A stretch of DNA of 64,000 nucleotides from Paulinella micropora (GCA_009731375.1 BJOX01000057.1:662001-726000); one strand, 5' to 3'; counted from the stretch's first letter, positions 50,430 through 63,240 are shown. Notes: generated by a model not told the origin, from the letters alone. Made by a program: numbers and translations.

Positions 50430-51607
50430 CTACTCTACTCTACTCTACTCTACTCTACTCTACTCTACTCTACTCTACTCTACTCTACTCTACTCTACTC
50501 TACTCTACATATCTCTCTACTCTACTCTACTCTACTTTACTCTACTCTACTCTACTCTCTACTGTTACTCTTACTCTTACTCTTACTCTTACTCTTACTC
50601 TTACTCTTACTCTTACTCTTACTCTTACTCTTACTCTTACTCTTACTCATACTCATGCTCATGCTCGAGCTCATGCTCGAGCTCATGCTCATACTCATAC
50701 TCATACTCATACTCATACTCATACTCATACTTACTCTTACTCTTACTCTTACTCTTACTCTTACTCTTACTCTTACTCTTACTCTTACTCTTACTCTTAC
50801 TCTTACTCATACTCATGCTCATGCTCATGCTCATGCTCGAGCTCATACTCATACTCATACTCATACTCATACTCATACTCATACTCATACTCATGTACTC
50901 ATACTGATACTCACTCATACTCATACTCATACTCATACTCATACTCATACTCATACTCATACTCATACTCATACTCATACTCATACTCATACTCATACTC
51001 ATACTCATATACTCATACATATACTCATACTCATACTCATACTCATACTCATACTCATACTTATACTCATACTCATATTCATACTCATACTCATACTCAT
51101 ACTCATATACTCATATACTCATATACTCATATACTCATATACTCATATACTCATATACTCATATACTCATACTCATACTCATACTCATACTCATACTCAT
51201 ACTCATACTCATATACTCATATATTCATATGAGTATGAGTATGAGTATATGAGTGTATGAGTGTATGAGTGTATGAGTGTATGAGTGTATGAGTGTACTC
51301 ATATCATACTCATATCATACTCGTATCATACTCGTATCATACTCGTACTCATACTCATACTCATACTCATACTCATACTCATACTCATACTCATACTCAT
51401 ACTCATACTCATACTCATACTCATACTCATACTCATACATACATACATACATACATACATACCATTCACATGCATATATGCATGCATGCATACATGCATA
51501 CATACATGCATGCATATACATCCATATACATACATATACATACATATATACATGCATACATGCATGCATACATACATACATACATACATACATACATACA
51601 CACAGAC

Positions 51608-51644
<37 letters not shown>

Positions 51645-51819
51645 CCTATCTATTTAGTATCTCCCACAGCCAGGTATGCCGATGCAGGCTCCGGAGCGAG
51701 CGAAGCGAGCGAACGGAGCATGCAGCGGCCCGTCTATGTATCCATCCATCCATTCCATCCATTCCTTCCATTCTATCTATCTATCTACCTATCTATCTAT
51801 CTATCTATCTATCTATATT

Positions 51820-51850
<31 letters not shown>

Positions 51851-51854
51851 CTTT

Positions 51855-51886
<32 letters not shown>

Positions 51887-52085
51887 CTCTCTCTCTCTCT
51901 CTCTATCTATCTCCTCTCTTTCTCTCTCTATCTCTCTCTCTTTCTCTCTCTTTCTCTCTCTTTCTCTCTCTTTCTCTCTCTTTCTCTCTCTTTCTCTCTC
52001 TTTCTCTCTCTTTCTCTCTCTTTCTCTCTCTTTCTCTTTCTTTCTTTCTTTCTGTCTATCTATCTATCTATCTATCTATCTCTTA
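50430..52085. repeat. TACTC, CATACT, CATA, TATC and CT/TTTC microsatellites
   Basis: (TACTC)n and (TTACTC)n with (TCATAC)n variants run to about 51435. CATA/CATG repeats, (TATC)n, about 75 unique bases (51655-51740), and long CT-rich arrays follow to about 52085. All large ORFs here, on both strands, are repeat translations. Confidence 0.95.
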
Positions 52086-52141
52086 ATTTTATATACAAAA
52101 TTTAAATTTAGCTAGCCTAGCTAAGCCCATGATGCATATGC

Positions 52142-52828
52142 CTAGGACACTAGGAAGACAGCGCACGTCCGACAGTCTTCCTTATCTTTGATGCTCAAGC
52201 CTACCACCCCGGTCGGCGCCTCTTGCTTAAAGACCCTAAAGGTCTTCTTACCCGCAGCTAAGAACTCCTCTTCTACATCCTTACCACTGAACGCTCCCAT
52301 CATGTCGTCGACGTGCACAAACACAAATTCCGGTTTGTCCTTACCTGGTAGCCAACACCAAAAGAAGCAAGGAAAGCGACATGAGCCTTAAAGCTCAAAC
52401 CTTCTAAGAACGGGACTAGCTTGTACCGCCACCATTTGCGGCCCGCGTCCGGTCTGCCATAGAGGGCTTTAAGCATTTCCCACACATACCCCGGCTCTTC
52501 TAAACCAAACGGTGGTACGATGTAACTGGGGCGATACCCCTGCTTAGCTGCAGACGCCTCTGTGTATGCGGTGCCACCACTTTGACAAGACTAAGCTAAA
52601 GAACACCGTTAGGACGAAAAGCATCAAGATGGTAAGGGCACACGGGGTTGGGAAGTACTGTTTCCCAAAATGCCATCCCTGTATCATGGAAAACCCCTTG
52701 GCAGTCCACCTGCTTTTGAACTTCAGGATCTCTCCCCCTGCATCTTTGGTGGCATCAACGAACCGCCCTTTACAAATGTCTTTCTTGTCTACTAAGTCTG
52801 GTCGGACTCTCCGGGAGCAACCTTTTTC
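52142..52828 (-). pseudogene. Copia element 2: reverse transcriptase remnants
   Basis: Minus-strand frames give VWEMLKALYGRPDAGRKWW (52485-52300) and, in another frame, MFVHVDDMMGAFSGKDVEEE (52324-52142), the active-site box. Between 52560 and 52828 only degenerate reverse-transcriptase sequence with stops is present. RNase H is absent; the element is truncated near 52,140 next to microsatellite sequence. It differs in sequence from copia element 1. Confidence 0.7.
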
Positions 52829-53442
52829 CTAGAGCGTAGCAATCTCCTCGGCTCGGGCGTCGTCCCAGTACCCTAGCTCGTCGGCTTGCTTCTCTCTCAC
52901 CGGTCTAGTGAACGTGGCGGCATGGGCGGTCTCCGGACCGTCGGCAAGGTACTTGACGATCTCCGAGTCCAACATACGGTCTGGGGAGTCGTCATCCTCA
53001 AACTTTACCCAGTGGGCTGGTCCGTTCTTCTTCTGCTTTTTAACCCATATGGGTTCACTCACGTCTTGCCCCTGGCCTCGTCGGACCTTGTCCCGGAAAT
53101 CCACCCCATAGGTCTTCTTGGCCCAAGCCCAGCCCCACTGAGTGGCTGGGGTCTCCACCCACCTTCCCTTCAACTCCCCTATTGTTTCCGGGTCGGGCTC
53201 GGGGGCTTCTTTCTCTGCTTTTTCACTGCTTCCTGTTCAGAGGTCGCTTCCTCCACTTCACAGTCGGAATCGGAGCTGTCAAGCTTCCCCTGATCCTGGG
53301 CCTTCTTACCTTCACCGGGATCGGTCACCCCCACCCGGGGCTTTGGGACAAACAGCTGCTCAAGGGCGGCGTCTTCCACTAACGGGTCTCCCTTGAACGG
53401 CTCCAAGCTCAGGACCTTCTTCTCCCAGAGAGGTTGCAACAA
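52829..53442 (-). pseudogene. Copia element 2: integrase-RT linker with shared module
   Basis: Frames 53442-53179 (acidic, Lys/Ser-rich linker) and 53173-52829. The latter has WAWAKKTYGVDFRDKVRRG and HWVKFEDDDSPDRMLDSEIV, matching the module at the same position in copia element 1. Small frame breaks separate the parts. Confidence 0.6.
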
Positions 53443-53445
53443 AGG

Positions 53446-54413
53446 CTAGGCCGGCTGGTTGTCGTCAAAGTTCTTGACGTTTCGCCATGGGAACACCCTA
53501 CCTTCACACATGATCAAGTGTGCGGAGTACTCCAAACTCAGCCCTAACCAGGCGGCCATGTGCGTCCGGCTCTCGTCATGTCCTAACCTTCCCTCGATTA
53601 CCATTTGGCATAGACACCCAAAAGGATGAAGGTAAGCTATCCAATTCACCTTCCTTTCACAGGCTCAAACATCCGGACCTCACCACCGGATCGTTTCGGT
53701 GAAAGGTTGTGCAAGAGGATAGCGTGCTGCCACGCATATCCCAAGAGCTCATAGGGTAGCTGAGCCTTAACCAGGTTATGGCGCGCTTTGCGCCAAAAGT
53801 CACGTTGGGACACTTTGGCATAGACGTTCTTGTTGTGTTCGTTGAGGGTGTTGATCCTCTTCCTCACTCCCGTGTCCCGGACCAGCTCCTTGAAGTCAGC
53901 TGAGATATGCTCACCGTCTACCCGGACTTCCTTCACCCTCTTGCCGCTTTGCGTCTCAATGAAGTTTATGCATTCCCGCATGAAACGCACTTGTGGTGCC
54001 GCGGTGCCATCCTTTAGAAGGAGGCCAAACGCATACCCTGTGTTATTCTCGATTCCCACCATGCAGTACCTAAACCCCCCATAGAGGGGTTTGCGTATGC
54101 ACCCGGACTTGTCGAACGCCACTGCTTCGAACTTCCCTTCTTGTGTCAACTGGTTGCTTGCCGGGTGGTTCACTTTTCCCCATTTTGCGGCTGGACACTC
54201 CTTACACTCTTTTACCGCTTGCTCATGGGTTTTGTCACCCACTATCTTGATCCCGTACGCTTCACTGATGAGGCGCTGCATACCACTTCCGGGACCTCTG
54301 AATTTCTGATGAAGTTTTTCACTACTCAACTCCGTGACCCTAGCCATCTCCTTCCCAAAGAAAGCTCTAGCCTCAATCTTATCCACAGCCAGCTCTTGGT
54401 TGGTGGACATCAC
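53446..54413 (-). pseudogene. Copia element 2: pre-integrase finger and integrase
   Basis: Frame 54413-53646 has SSEKLHQKFRGPGSGMQRLI and CKECPAAK (finger), then the rve core with Asp in AVAFDKSGCIRKP and in VRVDGEHISADF. The third acidic residue is not evident where expected (NKNVYAKVSQRDFW). Frame 53649-53446 continues the C-terminal part (LHPFGCLCQMVIEG, HMAAWLGLS). Confidence 0.68.
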
Positions 54414-54583
54414 AAAACGCTACACCTTGTCCTTGGCGTCGAGGTAAAGGACCCCTGCCTTAAGCTCTGGGGAAATGTCCGGTATCCGGGCCTTAGTGAT
54501 GTATCCCTCTCCCTTCTTGTTGAGAACTACACTGTAATAATAACCTTCCTTAGCTAACTGAGGCCCGGAGACTAAGGTTTCAT

Positions 54584-55207
54584 CTATTTGGTGCTAACCC
54601 ACACACTACCTAGATGCAACCTGTGTTTTTCCCCCTTTCCGTTCACGGTCGTCATGTCTAATGAGCCCTTCTTAGTCACGGTGGTCTCCCCGTTGATCGT
54701 GTCTACCCGTTTCATCCCTAGCTGAATATTGAACAAACGTTGTTCAGCTCCGGCTGGCACAAAGTGCAACGTAGCTCCCGAATCGAACATGTGGTCTTTG
54801 TCCACACTCCGTCCTAAGAGGGCCTGTTCTGCTAGCCGGATACACTTAGCCATCCATACTCGTTCGGTCATGAAACGAACTAGGTCGTCAACCGGGTCAG
54901 CTTCTCCCTCGGCTTCCTGCAAACTTGCGCATTCCTTCTCTAGTACGCTCTCACCTCCCACCACCCTTTCTCTGACTCTGAACTGCTTAGTAGGAGGTTG
55001 AAACCCAGCGGCACTATTTGCTGCTGCTCCTTCTACTGCCCAATGTCTCTGCCACCTAAGCTTGTTGGGATACTCACTCCCCTGCGTCCAGTCGTACAAC
55101 AGCCTAGTCCACTCTCCCCACCTGTTCCGGAAATCAGCTTCATCTTTTTCTTCCTCACCTCTCAACGCCGGACGATGCAACCTGCGCATCTCTTGCTGCT
55201 CTGCCAC
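54584..55207 (-). pseudogene. Copia element 2: gag C-terminus and protease
   Basis: A 207-residue frame with a helical Gag-like part (FRNRWGEWTRLLYDWTQGS) and the protease motif DHMFDSGATLHFVPAGA. It stops before the integrase finger region, with frame breaks between 54414 and 54583. Confidence 0.68.
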
Positions 55208-55457
55208 TGCTCGGAGTCGACTCTCTCGCTTTCCAGTACCTAGTCGGGTAGGACTATCAGGCTTAGCTAACGTTGAGGGGGGCAGTACACGGACCGGTAC
55301 TAGTAGTAGGTGTTAACAGGGAAGTCACCTTTCGGTCTGAAGGGGGTATTCTCTTAGCATGGGACGCAAACCAGTGCATCCCAATCACGGAGGCTCGGAC
55401 CGTCTCAAGGAAGCCAAACGCACGAGCGCCCACGGACCTACGCCTATTGATTGTGCT

Positions 55458-55632
55458 ACAGAGCAGACAGAACAGACAGACAGACAGAATAGAGAACAGA
55501 CAGACAGAACAGACAGACAGAACAGACAGACAGAACAGACAGACAGAACAGACAGACAGAACAGACAGACAGAACAGACAGACAGAATAGAGAACAGACA
55601 GACAGAACAGAACAGACATAACAGAACAGAAG
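55458..55632. repeat. ACAGA/CAGAC minisatellite
   Basis: Tandem AGACAGAACAGAC-type units (about 13 bp), with an AGAATAGAGAACAG variant at both ends. Translations in all frames are low-complexity. Confidence 0.85.
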
Positions 55633-56023
55633 AATTTTCGCAAACATAATTGTGTGCTGGAACATAACAAAAGAATTTTGGCAAACAAAATTGTGTGCTT
55701 GAAATTTTGTATGTTCCTGAGCTAGGTGTCAGCCTGCAAAATTCCAACATCAGTACTGACCTCACTTATGTTTATTATGACAAATGCTATGATTTTTGCA
55801 AAAAGCGAAAGATTGCAGAGGAAGTTACAGAAGCAGATGGATGAAAAGGCATCTTCCTGGTAAGTCAGTCAAAGGACCAGCAAATGTTCCGTAAAAGCGG
55901 TGTTTTTTGAGAGCTGCAAGAATCGGCTCAGAAAGGTTAGCATTGTTAGCGAAGAAACCTCCCCTTTCCGGTTTGTGGATCCTTGATTTACTTGTCTACG
56001 GTTCTTGAAAATTTAGCTGCCGT

Positions 56024-56088
56024 AACGGGTTTCTGACCAACTAAACGGTTTTCTGACCAGCTCATAAGTCCCAATCGGTTTTCGACCA
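56024..56088 (+). promoter_or_regulatory. Three 16-bp repeats upstream of the membrane-protein ORF
   Basis: AACGGGTTTCTGACCA (56024-56039), AACGGTTTTCTGACCA (56044-56059) and AATCGGTTTTCGACCA (56073-56088) lie 36-100 bases before ATG 56124, in the same orientation. They could be promoter or transcription-factor sites; there is no direct proof. Confidence 0.4.
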
Positions 56089-56123
56089 AAAAGTCTGTTG
56101 CTTCGACATTCGAGCTACTTGAG

Positions 56124-57665
56124 ATGGCCCTCGCTCGTGCTCCTCAAGCGACTACAGCAGACGTCAATTTTGGCACCCTCCGTGCGAGGGGTGGTAAAGC
56201 TGAGATAGGTGATCTGCTCGACATCGCCAACTACGAGAGGGATAACATTCCACGCAGTGCCATGCAGAACTTGATCAATCAACGTGTTGAATACCTCAGG
56301 AACGTCGACAACCATTTCATCAATTTGAAGCTCAACTGGTTCTATCTGATGGTGCAGGGCCTCAGCTACGCCACACGTTTTTTTCAGATACTCTTGGACT
56401 ATAATTACGAAGTGGCAACAGCGATGAGTTGTTTATATTATTATGATTGCTGGATGCCTACAATAACGGCCTTCATACCAGATAAATTTGCTTGGTCGTC
56501 CGTAATATCGTTCTCCGTGTCCATCATCGATGGCATCGCCTTGCTATACTTGTGGATTGTGGCCAGTAATCTAGACGCGACTCAGCCCTACCAGCAAGTG
56601 CTAGCGGCCGAATTCGAGATTGATAATGACACGCATCTTTCTTTGGATTCGCCTGTGGGAAACGTAGGAACTTACTGGAGCAACGTGTTCAGCATGTGGA
56701 TGGACGGGCTGCAAAAGGGCGGGGTTTACAAGCCTTTGCGTTTTGAAAGCCCAGCGCCGGCGGCTGGCTCCTGCTGCGGATGCATCTGGGGTCAGGCACG
56801 GACTAATGTGCCTGGGTTTGATATCAACGAGCTCAAGAAAGCGACAGATGACTGGAGAGGCAAAATAGAGACACGCAAGGCATGGTTCATATCAGTGAAC
56901 AAGACCACATCCCTAATAAGCCTGGCACTTGATTTCATCAATGTTATTATTGGTGTAGTCTCTTTGAGCTGGCGATGGGACGTGAGTAGATTTTCTGCAT
57001 ATTTTGGCCTCGCGGGTTGTATTATGAACATCCTGCTTTTTTTCCAAGTGACCGGACAGCTTGGTTTCAGACGAATTTCCTACTACAAATACAGGAAGGT
57101 CACGCTCACGGTCAGAGTGGATCCCGAAACAGGCGTTTTGACCACCACAAAAGCGTATCACTCCGAAGTAGAGCCTTGTACATGCACATGTCCCTACGTG
57201 CTGAGCGGGTTGGTGGTTGTCGACCCCCGCTACAATTACAAAAGACAAGACTCAAGAAGCTACGAGGGGTTGGAGAAACTGAACCGCAAGTACCTTCAAA
57301 CGATGCACGCCAGACGCCTCGAGAGCACGGATGACATTGTTTATTACTCTTGCCAACCCAAACAAAAAGAAGCATTGATTTCCTACGAATTGAAAAACGC
57401 CAAAGACGAGCTTCAACTGAAACAGGATGGTCAACATCAAATCGATGTAGATAGCATGCTTCTGAATCGATCAAACCAGTCGACTGTCGGGAGTCCTTCC
57501 TTGGCAGACCCGATAAGCCAGTCGTCACACGCGGCGCTACTACTAGTGCCCCAGTCCTCCCTGGCCCATTCGCATCCAGAGCACATAACTAGCCCACAGC
57601 CAGTGCAACACACCAACGAGGTTTCGACGTCCAGGACGAGTGCTAACCCGTCGTTGCAACACTGA
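56124..57665 (+). CDS. Multi-pass membrane protein, unrecognised family
   Basis: An intact 513-codon ORF without introns. Hydrophobic segments are visible around residues 108-125 and 130-155 (SSVISFSVSIIDGIALLYLW) and again around 255-305 (TTSLISLALDFINVIIGVVS, FGLAGCIMNILLFFQVTG). Two Cys clusters occur, GSCCGCIWG (about residue 215) and CTCTCPYVL (about residue 350). The last about 120 residues are polar and Ser/Gln-rich, typical of a cytosolic tail. I do not recognise the family. Codon use and base composition resemble the host genes, not the provirus. It is the only uninterrupted host-like ORF in the retroelement zone. Confidence 0.6.
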   Translation: MALARAPQATTADVNFGTLRARGGKAEIGDLLDIANYERDNIPRSAMQNLINQRVEYLRNVDNHFINLKLNWFYLMVQGLSYATRFFQILLDYNYEVATAMSCLYYYDCWMPTITAFIPDKFAWSSVISFSVSIIDGIALLYLWIVASNLDATQPYQQVLAAEFEIDNDTHLSLDSPVGNVGTYWSNVFSMWMDGLQKGGVYKPLRFESPAPAAGSCCGCIWGQARTNVPGFDINELKKATDDWRGKIETRKAWFISVNKTTSLISLALDFINVIIGVVSLSWRWDVSRFSAYFGLAGCIMNILLFFQVTGQLGFRRISYYKYRKVTLTVRVDPETGVLTTTKAYHSEVEPCTCTCPYVLSGLVVVDPRYNYKRQDSRSYEGLEKLNRKYLQTMHARRLESTDDIVYYSCQPKQKEALISYELKNAKDELQLKQDGQHQIDVDSMLLNRSNQSTVGSPSLADPISQSSHAALLLVPQSSLAHSHPEHITSPQPVQHTNEVSTSRTSANPSLQH

Positions 57666-59117
57666 TCGGAGCAGTGGTCACGTGAGGTGATCATTTCCAG
57701 GATCATCGGAGGCTTGAACTGATTTATTTTGAAGACTCTGAGGTCACAATGCAGCTGAGCACGCCTGAAGGTGCTGATTGGACGAACCTACGTCGGACCA
57801 CGAAATCAACATGGCGCCGATATCACTGCAATCAAAAGTTGCTTTCCTGTTGAGAAGGAGCGATGACTTTTCAACGGGAGGCCAAAGCCTCGCATTTGAT
57901 ATCGAAGATAGGAGTTCGTGAATTTGAGAAATCGATGTTGAGCGAGGAGTGACTTGAGCCGGGTTTCTCTCTTTTAACTGTTCGCTCGTGCTTTTTTTTT
58001 ATTCAGATTATGATATAATTTCGAACCGTCTGATATTCAACAATATTAGTCAAATGAATTTTGCATTGTGCATTCATCATAATATCTTACAGTGCATTGA
58101 TATATATCATTCTTCATGGAATTCTCCACATGATACATTTTGACCTCTGAGCGGCACCGGCTTCGGAGGTTGAATCAGCGGCCAGTCTTGAACTTATTTG
58201 CCATGATGGATGAGACAGGCTTCACAGAATTTAGAAGTGGCACAGACATTTAACGTTGTTAATAATATGGACAACTTCATTTTTTCTCTTTAAATAATTT
58301 GATTGTATCTCTTGATACCACTTCCATAAATTTATCGGAGGCTCTTCTGTTTCCCATCGTCTTATTCCTACTAGTGACAAGTATTCTCTAAGACTTATTG
58401 ATAGCAAAAGTGTTTGCAAATGCGTAACTGATCTAAACTTAGTCAAAAACAACAGACGATGAGAGTCATTTATTAGACAAGTTACTAAATTGGATTTACT
58501 TAAATGATATGAAAACCGTCTATGCGCAACGTGGGAGATCAGTTGCTCAGGGAACCTACGCAAATGTTTTACTTATGTTTGCCTTACTATGATCGGAATG
58601 AATACCGTACCGGACCGAATTATTAATATTGTGTTAAACTTTCTTCAAGTTTATATTTCAAGTCACGTTCAAGTTTACACTGGCTTCTATTTTTTAATTT
58701 TCACTTAGTTCCGTTATTTCATTTTTCCGTTTATTTATCAACTGTCATAACTTACTAGTCGCTCCGGCATCACCCCGTTTGAAAAACAAGTCAACAACCA
58801 CAAGAACATCGTGGTGACGTATAATTGTGACTTTTTCCAGTGGGAACCAGTTGAAGACATGTATAATCAATTTTTGAAAACCGTTTGAACACATCTATTT
58901 TAGTTCAGAAGCCTTAGCATCCCCCGATTTCACTGCGTCACAAGTTTATTAACATGCTAACTACATATGGACTGACACAGGGGTATATTAAAGTAACACA
59001 TATTTACCTATCTGCGCCTATAACATTTTCTAAAAAGCTAACAGGTGAAGGGAAATAAATTGATCTGTTGAACAGCAGTTGAAAACCTAACAACTAGGTG
59101 ACAACTTCTCAACTAAG
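57666..59117. other. Intergenic sequence, no supported feature
   Basis: About 1.45 kb, AT-rich after 57,980. A 110-codon minus-strand frame (58231-58563) shows no domain or coding pattern that I can support. Confidence 0.4.
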
Positions 59118-59791
59118 ATGCTGTCCGAAGGGTTTCGCATTCCTAGGCTCCCCAAATCATGGAGACCAGCTAGCGGTCCATCTGCAGCAGAAAAGGCATT
59201 AGGCCTTTACGCGTGCAAGTCTATGGACATCAACGATTTCTGTGTCCCCGTGATAGCTAGTATAGAGAAGCTAGTTAACGAACACCCACTTGTCGGGTAC
59301 GTTGACTCAGACTTCGCGGCCGGGGAGAAAGCCACGCGAAAGTCCCATTCCGGATATATCTTCCTCTTCAATGGAGCACCCATTGCTTGGTTTTCCAAAC
59401 TTTAGACCGTCATAGCCCAATCAACCCTCGAGTCAGAGACCGTATCGGCCAACGAAGCGGTCAGGGAGCTACTTGCCCTGAGACAGACCCTCCGTGATAT
59501 CGGATTGCCCCCAAAAGGTTTTACCCCTTATTACTTATTCGAAGATAATGAGGGGACCATCATCCTATCGGAAAGAGGATTGGGGGGATCACGGACCAAA
59601 CATATCGACGTAAGATACCACTTACTCGAAAAGTTAGTCAAAGGGGAGTTGTAAAGTTATTCCGGGTACCAACGGAGGATAATATCGCAGATCTATTTAC
59701 CAAGATAAATTTCACGCGCGAGAAATTCAATTACTTGGCGGATCAAATCTCGGTGAAGTTGGTGAAGGAATTTCTCGCTAAGCCTAGTTAG
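59118..59791 (+). pseudogene. Copia element 3: RNase H remnant
   Basis: A plus-strand copia RNase H with a GYVDSDFAAGEKATRKSHSG start, APIAWFSKL, TLESETVSANEAV, YYLFEDNEGTIIL and GGSRTKHIDVRYHLLEK. A TAG at 59403-59405 replaces what is usually a Gln codon, and a frame shift near 59645-59655 precedes the tail IADLFTKINFTREKF. A GAGGGGGGTGAC polypurine-like tract follows at about 59900, where the 3' LTR would begin. It belongs to a different family from elements 1 and 2. Confidence 0.72.
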
Positions 59792-61283
59792 GAAAGGAGT
59801 TCAAGCTATGAACACCGGATATATTACGCGCTGTAAATCTTATATTCGTTTTCAATTGCGCTTTATATTAAGTCTCGTAATTCTCCGCATACTTTATATT
59901 GAGGGGGGTGACTTAGGTGAATTGGCGGTCGGACGACCCGCCGGGAACTGCATTTCGCTTAATAGTGCAAACTGCGCCTGCGATGGGACTCTCACCTACC
60001 TCTCCACCCTCTCCGTCATTAACTAATAGTAATAGAAATACTTCCGATCGGTTCAGGGGGAGAAGAAAAATATTCGGGTTCCGCCGATGGACCGGCGTCG
60101 TGATCCCAGAGGCGATCCGAACTGATAGCACCAATGCTAAGTACGTTCGCGTTCCCGGGCTGGCGTAAAGCCCCGGAACCCGAACTGCGCTCCACGAGTA
60201 ATTATCTTTGATCGTCAGTGTAGTACTTACGTAATATTTATACTCATGATTATATATATATATATATCTTAAGAGGCCAACTTGGAAATCTGGTTGTGCT
60301 TGGGTCGAAGGGTGATTCATCGCTCCTCGTGTGTCGATAGACCTGGGGCCCTCCCTTCAGAGAGTACAGACCCGCTGATAATTTTTTTAGATTTCTAGTA
60401 ACCCCCCTTACGGGAAGCGCTTGAAAATTTTATTTTTGCATTACTTTCCTAGTTACGATAGTTATAGATTGTACATATGTATTATCATAAGAATATTACA
60501 TATTTATGTTATCACTTCTTTGGAAGTCATTACCGTATACCTATGTACTTTCATATGATCTATATATATGTCTATTACATGTCACCGTCCTTTTACTCAG
60601 TACACGGCGTGAGGTAGGGAGAGTAAGGAAATAATCCTCTTCTTGTTGGGTAGGCCCGACTATACCACACTGCGGCCCGCTGCCTTCCGTTGGCCTCAGG
60701 CCTTGTATGTACTCTAACTGATGCATACTCGCTGTGGATAGAAGGGTAGCCAATCCCAACATTACTTCTTGGAGAGTGTGAGGGTAGGTGACTTAAGTAT
60801 ATGTTTTGAGTTTGTGTTTTCTAATGTTTCACAAAATAGTGAGTTATTAATACTGTAGTAGGTGGCCGCGGACGGTAACTTTTGTAGGACTCCGGCAGTA
60901 ACTTACATATTAATCAAATTTACTTTGTTCCAGGGAGAGTGTTGGCGGGAACTATAATCTTAATTAATACAATACTACCGTTCAGGACCGGCCGTATCAG
61001 AGCAGTAGTAACGGTGTAGTTAGAGCCATTACTTACGATCCGGCCAGTCAAGTTACGCGGCGTGTCCTGTTCGCGCCTCAGGCTTTTCTTATTAACTGCT
61101 TGAAGTGTAGCGTTGCTATCATAGGTCATTATATTGGTTGAATGATAGTGGTCTAACAGTTGACCGGGACGCCTGGGAGACGAATGAGGTGACCGGCGGA
61201 GAGCAGCTCGGAGACTGGGCAGCTTACATCATGATCCGAGTCTCAGGTAAGACAGTGACAACACTGGAACAGTTCACAACAGA

Positions 61284-61286
<3 letters not shown>
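59792..61286. other. Probable LTR remnant and unassigned sequence
   Basis: Sequence after the polypurine tract may be a 3' LTR, but no second copy was found in the window. No gene is supported through 61,286. Confidence 0.3.
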
Positions 61287-61350
<64 letters not shown>

Positions 61351-61595
61351 TTNNNNNNNNNNNNNNNNNNNNNNNNNNNNNNNNNNNNNNNNNNNNNNNN
61401 NNNNNNNNNNNNNNNNNNNNNNNNNNNNNNNNNNNNNNNNNNNNNNNNNNNNNNNNNNNNNNNNNNNNNNNNNNNNNNNNNNNNNNNNNNNNNNNNNNNN
61501 NNNNNNNNNNNNNNNNNNNNNNNNNNNNNNNNNNNNNNNNNNNNNNNNNNNNNNNNNNNNNNNNNNNNNNNNNNNNNNNNNNNNNNNNNNNNNNN
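61287..61595. other. Poly-T tract and N gap
   Basis: About 65 Ts followed by 243 Ns and then a C run at 61599-61618. Homopolymers on both sides make this an assembly break. Confidence 0.95.
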
Positions 61596-61618
61596 AAACC
61601 CCCCCCCCCCCCCCCCCC

Positions 61619-62108
61619 GGCTCCGGTGCCGGCGCATCATGTGACACGCACACAGACTGTGATTCGAACCCTTTCCTGTGTTTTGCATTTACGACAATTC
61701 CTCAACAGGCGACGGTCACTCGCACTTACTTTTTCTTTCCACTGAACGACTTTTAATATGAAAGAGCGCTTGCGTTTCGTAGAGCTGAAAAGGAAGTATG
61801 TAATACTAAGTACGCGAACAATAAATATTATTAATAAGTCAAAAAAAAAAAACAAAAAAAAAAGAAAGAAAAAGGCTCTGAACTCATGGACTGAATTTGA
61901 CTTCTGAGCTAGTTTTACTGGGGATGTTCAAGTTCTAAAACCAGCCATCTTTGGTATTATTTTTCTGTGTCAGTGCTACAGATGCGATGACTTCGAATTG
62001 GGCTTTCACAAGATATTATTGGGAATGTCTAATCTAAAGTCCCGGTATTGACTCCGAAGTATAAGATCAAAGTTGGTAGTTTTGAGAACTAGAACGTCCC
62101 CACTAACA
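61619..62108. other. Downstream region of SET/MYND gene, nothing recognised
   Basis: An A-rich tract lies at about 61840-61870. No gene is supported. Confidence 0.35.
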
Positions 62109-62851
62109 CTACCTCGGCTTACAGCTGTGCTGCTTGTGCACTTTCCAATGCTCTTTCTGGCATTCTTTTGAGCAATACGTTGTCATGCCGCAACGAGAGC
62201 AACGAGACATTTTGGTCTTAGCCCCCCCTAGCGTTGAAGAAGGCCGTGTACAATTCGCGCAAAAAGGGAGCATAGTTCGAGAAGCGGGCCCAGCCTTCTT
62301 GTCTGCGTCCTCAACGAGGCAGTCTAGGACGTCAAGAACGTCAGCATTTGAGCCGACAGCGTAGCGACGGGCTAGCAGCTTGAGCTCGGGGATTGAAAGC
62401 AAGGCAGAGCGGCTTGCTACAACTGGTCCAACTACGCAGGCAGCGCAGAACACTGTCTCCGCCACCTGACCTGCCAGCTTAAGCTCTTTGGCAGCCACTG
62501 CGGCGCAGGCCACCTGTATGTTATCTGGAATGAAATGTCCGGCGCACGTGGTGCCGCACAACAAAACACGCAGTTGAGCCATTTGCTGGAACAGCAGCAA
62601 AGCCTCCTTGGCACGGCCGGCCTCCAGTAGGACTGCTGCCTCCAGCTCGTTCAACTGCGTCAGCGCTCCACAATGCTGCTGCTGGGGCAGCCCTAGAGAG
62701 ACAAGACAGATAGATAGACAGATAGATATCTTTCGACTAGCAATTCTTAAATATTCTTAACTTAATGTTACCTTCTAGCCGCAACCGAAGCTCTCGCCGC
62801 ACAGCAGGCTTCAGGACAGTATTCAAGGCAACCTCTAACGACTTCATCTGG

Positions 62852-62885
<34 letters not shown>

Positions 62886-62958
62886 TAGTAGTAGTAGCAG
62901 TAGTAGTAGTAGTAGTGGTGGTAGTAGTAGGAGCAGTAGTAGTAGTAGTAGTAGTAGC

Positions 62959-62998
<40 letters not shown>

Positions 62999-62999
62999 A

Positions 63000-63066
<67 letters not shown>

Positions 63067-63204
63067 TTTAACCTGAGCAAGCTGCGCCACTTTTGCGAAT
63101 GATGCAGCAACCTGCGATTCGATAGCTGGCAGCTCGGGGAGCGCGCGCGATGCGACACAACGCTCACACTGACACACGAAACCTTCTCCCTAGCACAGAC
63201 AGAC

Positions 63205-63240
<36 letters not shown>

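Noticed and set aside
50330-52115. ORFs of 120-300 codons made of Ser-Tyr, Thr-His or Leu-Ile repeats
   Set aside because: Pure microsatellite translation; every frame lacks stops because of the repeat unit.
58231-58563. Minus-strand 110-codon ORF
   Set aside because: No domain, biased composition or context supports it as a gene.
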